Origin: Deltaproteobacteria bacterium
GTDB taxonomy: Bacteria > Desulfobacterota > Desulfomonilia > UBA1062
DNA length: 64,000 nt
Direction: 5' to 3'
Assembly (NCBI GenBank): GCA_018434685.1
Contig: JAHDOV010000004.1
Span: 1-64,000 of the forward strand
Of the stretch, positions 1 to 7,911 are shown piece after piece. How positions within the stretch are numbered: the first letter of the stretch is position 1; each line of letters starts with the position of its first letter. The translations under genes and the position numbers were made by a program. Under the pieces are notes generated by a model, which saw only the letters and a list, made by a program, of their open reading frames with translations, did not search any database and was not told the DNA's origin.

Positions 1-351
1 ATCCTGTTGCTGCCTTTTTCGGCACACGCTGAGATGAAAACCATCACGGGAAAGATCATCGGATTCACCTGCTTCACCCAGGGGTATACGTGCCCCATCG
101 ACAAGAAGGATCCCATGGTATCGCTCGAGAAGGATTTCGTTGTGGTGACGCCGGAGGAAAACTACTACTTCCTCGTTAATATCGGGGTGGGACTCAAGGC
201 GAAATATGCCCTGGATACGGTCACGGTCACCGGTGAGGTCAACGAGAAATACCGGTCGATAAAGGTGGACAAGTTCGAGGCAGGCGGAAAAGTTGTCTGG
301 AGCCAGAAGATGGAGGACGAGCTGTACAAACAGCTCTATGAGGGACAATGA
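1..351 (+). CDS. Small exported protein, 5' end outside the window
   Basis: The frame is open from the first base, so the start lies upstream of the window; about 116 codons remain. They open with a hydrophobic run ending in S-A-H-A, which reads as the tail of a Sec signal peptide, so the product is probably periplasmic. The mature part has a close cysteine pair (CFTQGYTC) near its start, then alternating beta-type segments and a lysine/glutamate-rich end. The segment VTVTGEVNEKYRSIKV looks like an OB-type strand pair. I recognise no catalytic motif and do not assign a function. The gene runs convergently toward the alcohol dehydrogenase, with a 63-base gap. Confidence 0.6.
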   Translation: MLLLPFSAHAEMKTITGKIIGFTCFTQGYTCPIDKKDPMVSLEKDFVVVTPEENYYFLVNIGVGLKAKYALDTVTVTGEVNEKYRSIKVDKFEAGGKVVWSQKMEDELYKQLYEGQ

Positions 352-414
352 TAGAGACGCCCGCTCTCATCATGGCTGCGCCTGCCGTTGCTCCGGCCCG
401 GGATGACCCTGCGG

Positions 415-1443
415 TCAGCCGATCTTCAGCACCTTTGCCCCGCGGATCTTCCGCTGCTTCAGTTCCAGCAGGGCCCGGTTTGCATCCTCAAGGGCGAATT
501 CCTCCACCACCGGCTTGAGGGGGATCTCGGCGGCGAGCTGGAGAAATTCACGGACATCTGCCCGGGCGACGTTTGCCACGCTCTTGACCTCCTTCTCCAT
601 CCAGAGATGTGCCGGATAATCGAGCCTGACGAGGTATTCCTTGTCGATCTCTTCCTTGCGGATGGCATTGATCACCAGTCTGCCGCCCGGTTTCAGGTTC
701 TTGAGGGCCTCGACAACGGGCTTCCAAACCGGGGTTGTGTCGATGATGGCATCGAGCTTTTCCGGCGGTTCACCGTCGGTGTCTCCTGACCAGACCGCCC
801 CGAGCTCCCGGGCGAATTCCTGTTCTTTCACGCTTCGGGCAAAGACAAAGACCGGCGAGTTCGGATACCGGTGAGCGACCATCTTCAGGACCAGGTGGGC
901 CGATGCCCCGAAACCGGTGAGCCCCAGGCTCTGACCGTCCGTGAGATTCGCAAGCCGCACAGAGCGGTAGCCTATGGCCCCGGCACAGAGAAGCGGTGCT
1001 GCTTCGACATCGGTAAAGACATCCGGAATCGGGTAGGCAAACTCCCCCCCAACCTTCATGTACTCGGCATATCCGCCGTGGGCGTCTCTGCCTGTTGCAC
1101 AAAAATCACTGCACAGGTTCTCCCTGCCCTCCCGGCAGTATGGACAGGTCCCGCAGGAGGAATAGATCCAGGCAATGCCGACCCGGTCTCCCACCCGATG
1201 GTTCTTCACCTGCGTGCCGGCCTGTACGACCCGACCCACCACCTGGTGTCCCAGTATGATGGGAAACCTCGGGGGAGGCGTTCTCCCCTCGATCTCATCG
1301 AGCTCGGTATGACAGACCCCGCTGGCGAGGACCTGCACCAGTATCTCGGTATCCGAGGGGACCGGCACCGGCAGATCGACCCTCTTAAGCGGGGTGTGGT
1401 TTTCCCTGAGATTGCAGGTAGCGTTCAGAACCATTGCCTTCAT
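415..1443 (-). CDS. Zinc-dependent alcohol dehydrogenase (MDR family)
   Basis: This 342-residue protein is a medium-chain dehydrogenase/reductase that should oxidise an alcohol or reduce an aldehyde with NAD(P) in the cytoplasm. Visible parts are the catalytic-zinc region (GVCHTELDEIEG, then LGHQVVG), the four-cysteine structural zinc loop (CGTCPYCREGRENLC) and a nucleotide-binding segment around GLTGFGASAH. Length is normal for the family. The layout resembles the AdhP/AdhA-like group; the substrate cannot be read from sequence. The start is the ATG at 1443. The degenerate C_GCAxxG_C_C gene lies directly upstream on the same strand, and its frame overlaps this start. Confidence 0.88.
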   Translation of the reverse strand: MKAMVLNATCNLRENHTPLKRVDLPVPVPSDTEILVQVLASGVCHTELDEIEGRTPPPRFPIILGHQVVGRVVQAGTQVKNHRVGDRVGIAWIYSSCGTCPYCREGRENLCSDFCATGRDAHGGYAEYMKVGGEFAYPIPDVFTDVEAAPLLCAGAIGYRSVRLANLTDGQSLGLTGFGASAHLVLKMVAHRYPNSPVFVFARSVKEQEFARELGAVWSGDTDGEPPEKLDAIIDTTPVWKPVVEALKNLKPGGRLVINAIRKEEIDKEYLVRLDYPAHLWMEKEVKSVANVARADVREFLQLAAEIPLKPVVEEFALEDANRALLELKQRKIRGAKVLKIG

Positions 1444-1684
1444 CGTTCAGTTCCCCCTTGCATGACGGACCCCGTGCCTGGTTTTGTCTGATGCGGGCCC
1501 CCGGTGCAGTGCAAACATCACCGCACGCCTGGCCCGTATGCGACATGCCGCCGCCGAATGCACCGGCAACCCTGACTGCCAGGTCCCCATCGAGGCCGTA
1601 TGATTCACTGAACGCGGCCAGAACAGACTGAGAGCATGGGTAACCCGATGAAAAATAATCCAGAGCTGTGGTTGTCCTGTCCAT
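1385..1684 (-). pseudogene. Degenerate C_GCAxxG_C_C family gene
   Basis: The first ~50 residues match the C_GCAxxG_C_C (redox-active cysteine) family: CSQSVLAAFSE, then GGGMSHTGQACG. After that last cysteine-glycine the family's hydrophobic helix is missing and the frame turns into arginine-rich text that runs 59 bases into the dehydrogenase gene. In the next frame, directly after the same point, the text reads AVMFALHRG and stops at 1447, four bases before the dehydrogenase ATG. Either reading leaves a product well below the usual ~140 residues with its later cysteines lost. A small deletion or frameshift is the simplest explanation; the protein is probably not functional. Confidence 0.5.
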
Positions 1685-1758
1685 AGGCGGCCATAAAAAT
1701 GGCGGAAAAGCTCGAGGATGTCAATGAGAGATCGTGGGCGCCGGGTCTTTGGAGGTCT

Positions 1759-2238
1759 TCACCCCTGCCCTTTTGGCTTCATCGTCTCCGGCATCCGCAC
1801 CGTCACGATGACCCCCCGGGCACAGACCTGTCCTTCAGCGCTGACCGTTACACCTACCACAATCTTCCTCTCCGTGGCCTCCTGCACCGCCCCCCGGATC
1901 TCCAGGGGCACCCCGAGCGGCGTCGGACGCAGGTAGTCCACGTGAAGAGAGGCCGTCACGAACCTGAGTGCAGGCTCGGTCCCCATTTCGCGGCCCTCCC
2001 GGGCATAGGCAGCGGCTGAAGCCGTACCGGTACCGTGGCAGTCGATGAGCGAGGCAATGAGCCCGCCGTAGACATAGCCCGGCAGGGCAATGTGGTAGGG
2101 TCTCGGCGTGAAGGTCGCCACGCATTCGTCTCCATCCCGGTAGCTCTTGATCTGAAGGCCGTTCTCGTTGAGCCGGCCACACCCGTAACAGTGGCTGAGG
2201 TCATCGGGATAATACTCCTGGACTGCTTTCTTGCTCAT
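1759..2238 (-). CDS. PaaI-type hotdog thioesterase
   Basis: This is a 159-residue single-domain hotdog-fold protein of the PaaI/YiiD type, expected to hydrolyse acyl-CoA thioesters in the cytoplasm. It shows the usual core: HIALPGYVYGGLIASLIDCHGTGTA (shown in part: GYVYGGLIASLIDCHG) with a catalytic-type acidic residue, and TASLHVDYLRPTPLG for the second half of the sheet. An N-terminal CYGCGRLNENGL segment is typical of a subgroup of these thioesterases. I place the start at the ATG at 2238 rather than further upstream because a GGAGAGG ribosome site precedes it. The CoA substrate is not predictable. The gene stands alone between the degenerate gene and the PfpI-like gene. Confidence 0.8.
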   Translation of the reverse strand: MSKKAVQEYYPDDLSHCYGCGRLNENGLQIKSYRDGDECVATFTPRPYHIALPGYVYGGLIASLIDCHGTGTASAAAYAREGREMGTEPALRFVTASLHVDYLRPTPLGVPLEIRGAVQEATERKIVVGVTVSAEGQVCARGVIVTVRMPETMKPKGQG

Positions 2239-2348
2239 ACGCCTCTCCGTTTCATAAGGGTATCGGGTATCGTGTACACAGTCATATGACCCTACGGCAC
2301 CTGTACTTGTCAAGAGAACAGACAGCGTCTTTCCAAAGTCTGCGAGGA

Positions 2349-3041
2349 TTATATCTTTTCCAGCATCCGGACCAGTTCCCTGGCCACCGCCCCGGCAGAC
2401 TGGGGGTTCTGCCCCGTGATGAGCCTGATATCCGTTATTGTGAAGGACGTGAAGGGGATGCGTCCTTTTTTATAGTGGCCTCCGCGTTTCTTCAGCTCGT
2501 CTTCCAGCAGGAACGGGAGCTGATCTTTCAACAGGGTCATGTTCTCCTCCATGTTGGAGAACCCCGTGACCTGTTTGTCATGGATCAGGTAGTTTCCTTC
2601 GGGAAGCCTGATATTCAACAGCGCCGATGAGCCGTGGCATACGGCTGAGAGTACCCCTCCGCTTTCATAGATCTTCCGGCTGATTTCCTGCAGTTTCTCA
2701 TTGTCCGGAAAATCCCACATGGTCCCGTGCCCCCCGGTATAGTAGACGGCAGAGTAGTCCTCCCAGTTCACCTTTGCCGGTGAGAGCGTGTTCTCCAGTC
2801 GTTGCATGAATTCAGGGTTATTGTAGTAAGCCCTGGTTGATTTATCCATTAAAATCAAACTGATACTCCGTTCATCAATTGGTGTGTGTCCACCCTTTGG
2901 GCTCACCAGATCGTACTGATACCCGTTTTCGTCAAGGACCTCTATGAAATGGGTCAACTCGCTCAGCCACAGCCCGGTCTTTTCTTTCTTCGTGGGAAAC
3001 GAGTCGTGATTGGTAATGACGACCAGAACCTTTTTTCCCAT
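2349..3041 (-). CDS. DJ-1/PfpI family class I glutamine amidotransferase-like protein
   Basis: This 230-residue protein has the DJ-1/PfpI fold: an N-terminal strand KKVLVVITNHD, a GGHGTMWDFPDN segment and the nucleophile elbow AVCHGSSALL, whose cysteine and following histidine form the active site. Its length and the PTKKEKTGLWLSELTHF region match the Hsp31/HchA-like branch, whose members act as glutathione-independent glyoxalases or deglycases. It may therefore detoxify methylglyoxal, but this is by family only. Start at ATG 3041. The gene is divergent from the DMT transporter across a 214-base gap that should hold both promoters. Confidence 0.82.
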   Translation of the reverse strand: MGKKVLVVITNHDSFPTKKEKTGLWLSELTHFIEVLDENGYQYDLVSPKGGHTPIDERSISLILMDKSTRAYYNNPEFMQRLENTLSPAKVNWEDYSAVYYTGGHGTMWDFPDNEKLQEISRKIYESGGVLSAVCHGSSALLNIRLPEGNYLIHDKQVTGFSNMEENMTLLKDQLPFLLEDELKKRGGHYKKGRIPFTSFTITDIRLITGQNPQSAGAVARELVRMLEKI

Positions 3042-3255
3042 GGGTGCCTCCTGTCTTCACATAAGTCAGCAGCACGGACCCTCAGGTTACAGCCTGCTGC
3101 ACCCCAGCCGGAACCGACACAGTAATTATAAAGCCCAGCGCCCACGAAGGGAAGCCTCTCACGGGATGTGCGGGTGAAAACCCCCTGCGAAGTCTTTTTG
3201 TCTCTTGACCACCGGCCAATAATCAGACAATTGACACACTAAACTGCGGGAGCAC

Positions 3256-4173
3256 ATGAAGACACACCAGGCGTCACACATTCCCATCGCCGGCATGTTC
3301 ATCCTCATCCTCCTCTGTGCGATCTGGGGAGCCAACGTGGTGGCAATCAAGATCAGTATCCAGGGAATACCTCCCCTGCTCGCGGCAACGCTACGCTCGA
3401 TTGCAGCGAGCGTGCTGCTCGTTTTCTACTGCCTCATGCGCGGGTATCCGGTCCTGATCCCTCTACGGGTGCTTGGCCATGCACTCGTTATCGGCCTGCT
3501 CTTCGCGCTCGACTTTTTCTTTCTCTATTGGGGGAATCAGTACACGCACGGTTCACGGGCAGTGATTTTTCTCTACACACAGCCGTTCTGGACGGCCCTT
3601 GGAGCGCATTTTCTCCTGAGGGGAGACCGCCTCTGCCTCTCCAAGATCTCCGGCCTGGTGCTTGCCTTTGCCGGGCTCGTTCCGGTCTATCTCTCCAGCT
3701 CACCTTCGCTGGGTCCGCTCCACTGGGTCGGCGATCTCATGCTCATCGGCGCGGCAGTCTTCTGGGCGGCAACCACGCTCTACGTAAAGAAAATGGCCTC
3801 AGAGATGGACATCAACCATTACCAGTGCCTCTTTGCCCAGCTCTTCTTTTCGATCCCGCTTCTTGCCCTGGCATCGCTCCTCTTCGAGACAGGCAGGCCC
3901 GTTGCCATCACGGCCCCTGTCATGGCATCTCTCCTGTTCCAGTGCATCGTCGTCGCCTTTTTCAGCTACCTGGTGTGGTTCTGGATGATACAGCGCCATG
4001 CGGTGAGCACGCTGGCGATCTATACCTTTCTCGCCCCGATCTTCGGGGTGATCTTGAGCGGGCTCTTCCTTGGCGAGGTCATACCGCTCCTGCTCTGGAT
4101 CGGCCTCGTGTTCGTGGCAACAGGGATCTACCTGGTGAACAGAACGGACTCTGGAGCGTGTGACTCCGTCTAG
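3256..4173 (+). CDS. EamA/DMT-family transporter
   Basis: This 305-residue integral membrane protein has about ten hydrophobic helices arranged as two EamA repeats. The first carries the typical opening LCAIWGANVVAIKI and RSIAASVLLVFY; the second has LIGAAVFWAATTLYVKK and ends with the family closing LFLGEVIPLLLWIGLVFVATGIYLVN (key parts LGEVIP and ATGIYLV). Such proteins export or import small metabolites such as amino acids or nucleosides across the inner membrane; the substrate is unknown. GGGAG sits just before the ATG at 3256. It converges on the CvfB-like gene. Confidence 0.88.
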   Translation: MKTHQASHIPIAGMFILILLCAIWGANVVAIKISIQGIPPLLAATLRSIAASVLLVFYCLMRGYPVLIPLRVLGHALVIGLLFALDFFFLYWGNQYTHGSRAVIFLYTQPFWTALGAHFLLRGDRLCLSKISGLVLAFAGLVPVYLSSSPSLGPLHWVGDLMLIGAAVFWAATTLYVKKMASEMDINHYQCLFAQLFFSIPLLALASLLFETGRPVAITAPVMASLLFQCIVVAFFSYLVWFWMIQRHAVSTLAIYTFLAPIFGVILSGLFLGEVIPLLLWIGLVFVATGIYLVNRTDSGACDSV

Positions 4174-4234
4174 AGGAAACCTCTCAAGAGGTGAGGGCAA
4201 CCATTGATCCTGATAACCCGGCAGCGGCCAGGGT

Positions 4235-5083
4235 TCATTTTTTCTCACCTGTACCGATGATTTGTATGCCATCATCTTCGATGGTGATGAGCCGCTTCTT
4301 GTACAGGGCGCCGATGGCCTTCTTGTAGGTTTTCTTGCTTATCCCGAACAATCCGGCGATGGTATCCGGCGAACTCTTGTCGGTTACCGGGATGAACCCA
4401 CCCCTGTCTTTCAGGGTGTTCAAGACCTGCTCGACGATGTCATCAATCTTTCCATATCCGGGTTTCTGCAGGCAGAGATCGATCTTGCCGTCTTCTCTCA
4501 CTTTTTTGATGAACCCAGGCACCTGTTCCCCCGGCTGGAGCTGCTGGAAGACCTCGTTATGATACAGTACTCCCCAGTGGGTGCCGTTTATGATGGCCTT
4601 ATAGCCTACATCGGTGCGGTCGCAGACGACCAGATCCACGCCCTGTCCCTCGCGAAAGCTCCCCGGTGTCTTATCGAGAAACTTGTCCAGTTTCGAAGAT
4701 GCGGCAATCCGGTTGCTTTTCCTGTCCAGATACACCCTGACCACATACCATCTGTCCTCTTCCATCTTCTGTTGCTGTTCACGAAACGGGACCAGGAGGT
4801 CTTTTGACAACCCCCAGTCAAGGAAGGCCCCGAACTCGCTGACGGAAACGACCCTCAACAGGGCAAAGTCGCCGACCGCGGCATAGGGCCTCTCGGTCGT
4901 GGCAATAATCCGGTCTTCGGAATCGATGTAGATGAAGACCTCGATATAATCGCCCGGCTTGCACTGAGAAGGCACATACCTGCGCGGCAGCAATATCTCT
5001 CCAAGCTCCCCTCCGTCCAGATAAACCCCGAAGTCAAGCTCCCTGAGCACCTCCACATAGTTGAATCGTCCTATCTCTGCCAT
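4235..5083 (-). CDS. CvfB-like S1 RNA-binding protein
   Basis: This 282-residue protein follows the CvfB/YitL plan: three S1-type OB folds then a winged-helix domain. Visible markers are FGVYLDGGELGEILLPRRYVP at the start of the first fold (key part GEILLPRRYVP), VSVSEFGAFLDWGLSKDLLVP in the second (key part FGAFLDWG), VGYKAIINGTHWGVLYHNE in the third, and a C-terminal helix set ending FGISKKTYKKAIGALYKKRLI. Family members bind RNA and affect expression post-transcriptionally; in Staphylococcus CvfB influences virulence. AAGGAG precedes the ATG at 5083. Size and domain order are normal. Confidence 0.85.
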   Translation of the reverse strand: MAEIGRFNYVEVLRELDFGVYLDGGELGEILLPRRYVPSQCKPGDYIEVFIYIDSEDRIIATTERPYAAVGDFALLRVVSVSEFGAFLDWGLSKDLLVPFREQQQKMEEDRWYVVRVYLDRKSNRIAASSKLDKFLDKTPGSFREGQGVDLVVCDRTDVGYKAIINGTHWGVLYHNEVFQQLQPGEQVPGFIKKVREDGKIDLCLQKPGYGKIDDIVEQVLNTLKDRGGFIPVTDKSSPDTIAGLFGISKKTYKKAIGALYKKRLITIEDDGIQIIGTGEKK

Positions 5084-5119
5084 TGACCGGCTCTCCTTCC
5101 CATCACGTTCACTCTGCCC

Positions 5120-5773
5120 TCACCGGATAATCCTCCACGAAAACGAACCGATCGTGTCGCCATGAACTTCAATGGTGTCGCCGATTTCCAGTGGACCTAC
5201 CCCTGCCGGTGTCCCGGTAAAGATGAGGTCCCCGGGATAGAGCGTCCAGATCCTGCTTATGTGTTCGATGAGTTCTTCAATAGAGAAGATCATATCGCCC
5301 GCTGTTCCCTGCTGCCGTTGTCTGCCGTTGACCCTGCACCCGAAAGACAGGCCGTGCAGGTCCATGGTCTCATCGCAGGGGATAAAGTCTCCTGCCGGCG
5401 CGCTCTGCTCAAAGGCCTTTGCCATCTCCCAGGGCAGCCCCTTCTTCTTCAGCTCTTTCTGAAGGTCCCGCAGGGTCAGATCCAGGCCGACCGTGACGGC
5501 CCCCACATGGGTCAAGGCGTCTTCCTTCCTGATATCGCGGCCCATCGTTCCGATCTTCACCACCAGTTCGACCTCGTGATGAAGCTCGGAAGCGTGCCGG
5601 GGAAAATGAATGTCCTGTCCCGGCCGGACAAGACACGTTGCAGGCTTCATGAAGATAACCGGGCGCTCAGGGACAGGATTGGACAGCTCGTGAATATGCT
5701 CAGCGTAATTCCTGCCGATGCAGAAGATGCGCCCGGCCCGTTGTGTCTCGTTCTCTCTCTCCTGGTTCTCCAT
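5120..5773 (-). CDS. Fumarylacetoacetate hydrolase (FAH) family protein
   Basis: This 217-residue protein is a compact FAH-family enzyme. The metal site is recognisable: HHEVELVV gives the two glutamates and GLDLTLRDLQ the aspartate. CIGRNYAEH at the N-terminus and LIFTGTPAGVGPL near the C-terminus are hallmark segments. Members hydrolyse or decarboxylate beta-keto acids (oxaloacetate decarboxylase, acylpyruvase, aromatic ring-cleavage products), so the exact reaction is open. It lies 36 bases downstream of the CvfB-like gene start on the same strand in the order GNAT, FAH, CvfB, but the gaps allow separate transcription. Confidence 0.85.
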   Translation of the reverse strand: MENQERENETQRAGRIFCIGRNYAEHIHELSNPVPERPVIFMKPATCLVRPGQDIHFPRHASELHHEVELVVKIGTMGRDIRKEDALTHVGAVTVGLDLTLRDLQKELKKKGLPWEMAKAFEQSAPAGDFIPCDETMDLHGLSFGCRVNGRQRQQGTAGDMIFSIEELIEHISRIWTLYPGDLIFTGTPAGVGPLEIGDTIEVHGDTIGSFSWRIIR

Positions 5774-5887
5774 GAAAAGACCTTACCTCGCCTCCGGGCA
5801 TTCATTCGGCCGTGGCACCCGTGCAGACCCATCCGCGGATTCAGCTGCGCTTTGCAGGGAGCACGGGGTAAAGACCCGGGTCACGAA

Positions 5888-6457
5888 TCATCCTGTGCAT
5901 ATATCATCTTCCGGGTCATCCCGCCATCGATAATGAAATTCTGGCCGGTGATGAATCCCGAAGCCCTGCAGCCGGTCCACCGGCACCTGCCTGTCTGCCG
6001 GAAGATCGAAAACGAGCACGGCCGCGTCCTTCCCGGCGAGCCTCACCCGCTCCAGAAGACGCCAGCCAAGCCGCAGGTAGAAGCCTTCGCCCCCGTCCGT
6101 GTACAAATACAACCTGCTTATGCCGAGCGCTCTCGCCTCCTCGAGGATGTTCCCAACGAGCATCGTCCCCACTCCCCGTCCCCGCCACGAGGGTACGACG
6201 TAGAGATTCGCGAGCCAGGGTGAATACATCAGGAGCTCCTCGTGGTCCTCCACAACCAGGCTGACCGTCCCCACCAGCTCGCTGCCCTGGGTAGCGATCA
6301 GGGACGTGGGAATAGCGCACCGGTTCCTGTGCGAAAGGAGCTCTTCCAGGGCCTCCTTCTCAGACCAGTCAGGCAGCAGCTCCCGCCACTGCGCATAGTG
6401 CAGCCCGGCGATTTGTGGTGCCCAGTCCAGGTGATCCGCAAGGTATTCTATTCGCAT
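5888..6457 (-). CDS. GNAT family N-acetyltransferase
   Basis: This 189-residue protein has the GNAT core: a beta4 strand ANLYVVPSWRGRGVGTMLV containing the acetyl-CoA pyrophosphate loop (R-G-R-G-V-G), preceded by LIATQGSELVGTVSL and followed by LGISRLYLYTDGGEGFYLRLGWRL, the usual motif A/B end (key part FYLRLGW). It should transfer an acetyl group from acetyl-CoA to an amine; the acceptor is unknown. The C-terminus carries ~35 extra residues rich in charged amino acids. GGAGAG precedes the ATG at 6457. Confidence 0.82.
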   Translation of the reverse strand: MRIEYLADHLDWAPQIAGLHYAQWRELLPDWSEKEALEELLSHRNRCAIPTSLIATQGSELVGTVSLVVEDHEELLMYSPWLANLYVVPSWRGRGVGTMLVGNILEEARALGISRLYLYTDGGEGFYLRLGWRLLERVRLAGKDAAVLVFDLPADRQVPVDRLQGFGIHHRPEFHYRWRDDPEDDICTG

Positions 6458-6549
6458 GGACTATGCTCTCCAGCGCCTGCCGGGGCCCAGGAGCACCAGA
6501 GCCGCATGCACTTGCTTCGTCGAAAACAGTGTCTCCTGCACAGAGGCGC

Positions 6550-6915
6550 TCACTCCCGCTGACCGCTTCGAACCTTTTCTCTCATACGATCGAGCAGGTC
6601 GTAGATGCCAGCCATGGCAGGCTTGTCGGGAGAGGACCCCGCACGTCGCCATCGCAACTGTTCGGAATAGAGGAATGCCCTCATCTCAGAGAGCGTGGTG
6701 CACCGGTTGGAGCAGGAAACCTCCGTGCACCGGTTAAACGAACCCGCCTTCTGATAGCCGCTGAACGTCAGGGAAAAATGCACGATCTCGTGCCAGGGGG
6801 CATCCCTGCTCGGGATCATGTCGGGATGCAGGGTGTCATTCGAGACATACTCGGGGAGAAACCCATCGGAAAAAACCGGCCTGCCCAAAATCCTGCCAAG
6901 GATCCTTTTCATCAT
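6550..6915 (-). CDS. Hypothetical small basic protein
   Basis: I do not recognise this 121-residue protein. It is basic, lacks a signal peptide or membrane segment and contains a CTEVSCSNRC segment with three closely spaced cysteines, which could bind a metal. The ending IYDLLDRMREKV looks helical. The start is one of two adjacent ATGs at 6915/6912; no strong ribosome site is visible. It follows the hemerythrin gene by 30 bases on the same strand and could be co-transcribed with it. A real gene is likely because the frame is uninterrupted and the flanking spacing is gene-like, but no family is claimed. Confidence 0.5.
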   Translation of the reverse strand: MMKRILGRILGRPVFSDGFLPEYVSNDTLHPDMIPSRDAPWHEIVHFSLTFSGYQKAGSFNRCTEVSCSNRCTTLSEMRAFLYSEQLRWRRAGSSPDKPAMAGIYDLLDRMREKVRSGQRE

Positions 6916-6945
6916 GGTGACACTATACAGGATATCTGCCTGCTT

Positions 6946-7494
6946 TCACCACCTCTTTACCTTGCCGCCGATCTGTTCGATATAGTTCTGATACTTTTCA
7001 TGAATCATCTTTCTGTCGAACTCCTGGAATTCCTCGAGCATGGAATCCTGCTCCTGCCTGGTGAAATACTCCATGGCCGGGAAGAAAAAGTGCTTGTCTT
7101 CCTTTTCTATGTGCTTGGGGTACAATTCGGAAAGCCCGGTCATACACCTGGTTATGGTGTTCAGCGCATCGTCGTCTCCATTTTCATAGCTGTTCTTTGC
7201 CTCCAGGAGCATGCCCACCTTTTTCCGGGCAAACATGTGCTCCTCGATGAGCTCGTTCATGATCCGCTTGTGTTCGGGTGAGAGTTTCTTTTTGGCCAGG
7301 GCCTTGAACAGGATATCCTCTTCCTTTCCGTGGTGCGTACGGTCGGCATAGGTCCTGAAAAAATCCACGGCCCGTTCGATGAAAACAATATCGAGCTTAT
7401 TCCGGGTCTCTATCCTTCCGAGCTGGTGAACGATGAGCGGAACGATCTGCTCGATGAGCCGGTGCTCCCACATCAAGGGCCCTATGAGTTTCAT
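6946..7494 (-). CDS. Hemerythrin HHE-domain protein
   Basis: This 182-residue helical protein carries the non-haem di-iron hemerythrin-type cation-binding pattern: an early WEHRLIE histidine, then THHGKEEDILF, EEHMFARK and KHIEKEDKHFFFPA. Those histidines and glutamates fit the two-iron site that binds oxygen or nitric oxide or acts as an iron/redox sensor. The four-helix bundle fills almost the whole chain; no signal peptide is seen, so it is cytoplasmic. AGGAGG lies before the ATG at 7494. In an anaerobe it may serve as an oxygen scavenger or sensor; that is inference. Confidence 0.85.
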   Translation of the reverse strand: MKLIGPLMWEHRLIEQIVPLIVHQLGRIETRNKLDIVFIERAVDFFRTYADRTHHGKEEDILFKALAKKKLSPEHKRIMNELIEEHMFARKKVGMLLEAKNSYENGDDDALNTITRCMTGLSELYPKHIEKEDKHFFFPAMEYFTRQEQDSMLEEFQEFDRKMIHEKYQNYIEQIGGKVKRW

Positions 7495-7911
7495 AGTTCT
7501 GCCTCCTTTTTCCTGGTTTTTCAGGATACAGCTGAACCCCTCGTCAGTTTGCCGGATTTTTTCCTGGTTCGTATGTCCCCCGGTACTAGTGCACTGGAAT
7601 GCAAAACAAGGGTCTTTGATTGAAATTTCACGCAGAGTTCGGCAGGGATCTGAGTTTCAGGGTTTCAGACTGCCCCGAATCCACTCCCTTTTCCTATGCT
7701 CATCTCATTACAGTCCCGATCATGGACAGCGGTGCCTGTCGTTACGGTGTTACCGATAAAGATACTGCCCGTTTCTGAGAAATCAAGCCGATGGGGTGGA
7801 TATTTGTCGACAGAGGCACTGGTGTCTTCCATATTCATAGCGCACCGGCAACAACGCTTTCCAGCTCATTATATAAACACCTCGATACTGCCGCTTGACT
7901 CTGGTTCTGCC
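7495..7911. other. Intergenic stretch without recognisable gene
   Basis: This 417-base gap lies between the hemerythrin start and the lipoprotein stop, both on the minus strand. I see no long frame with a ribosome site, no RNA gene and no clear repeat. It should contain the promoter of the hemerythrin gene and the end of the lipoprotein transcript. Confidence 0.5.
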
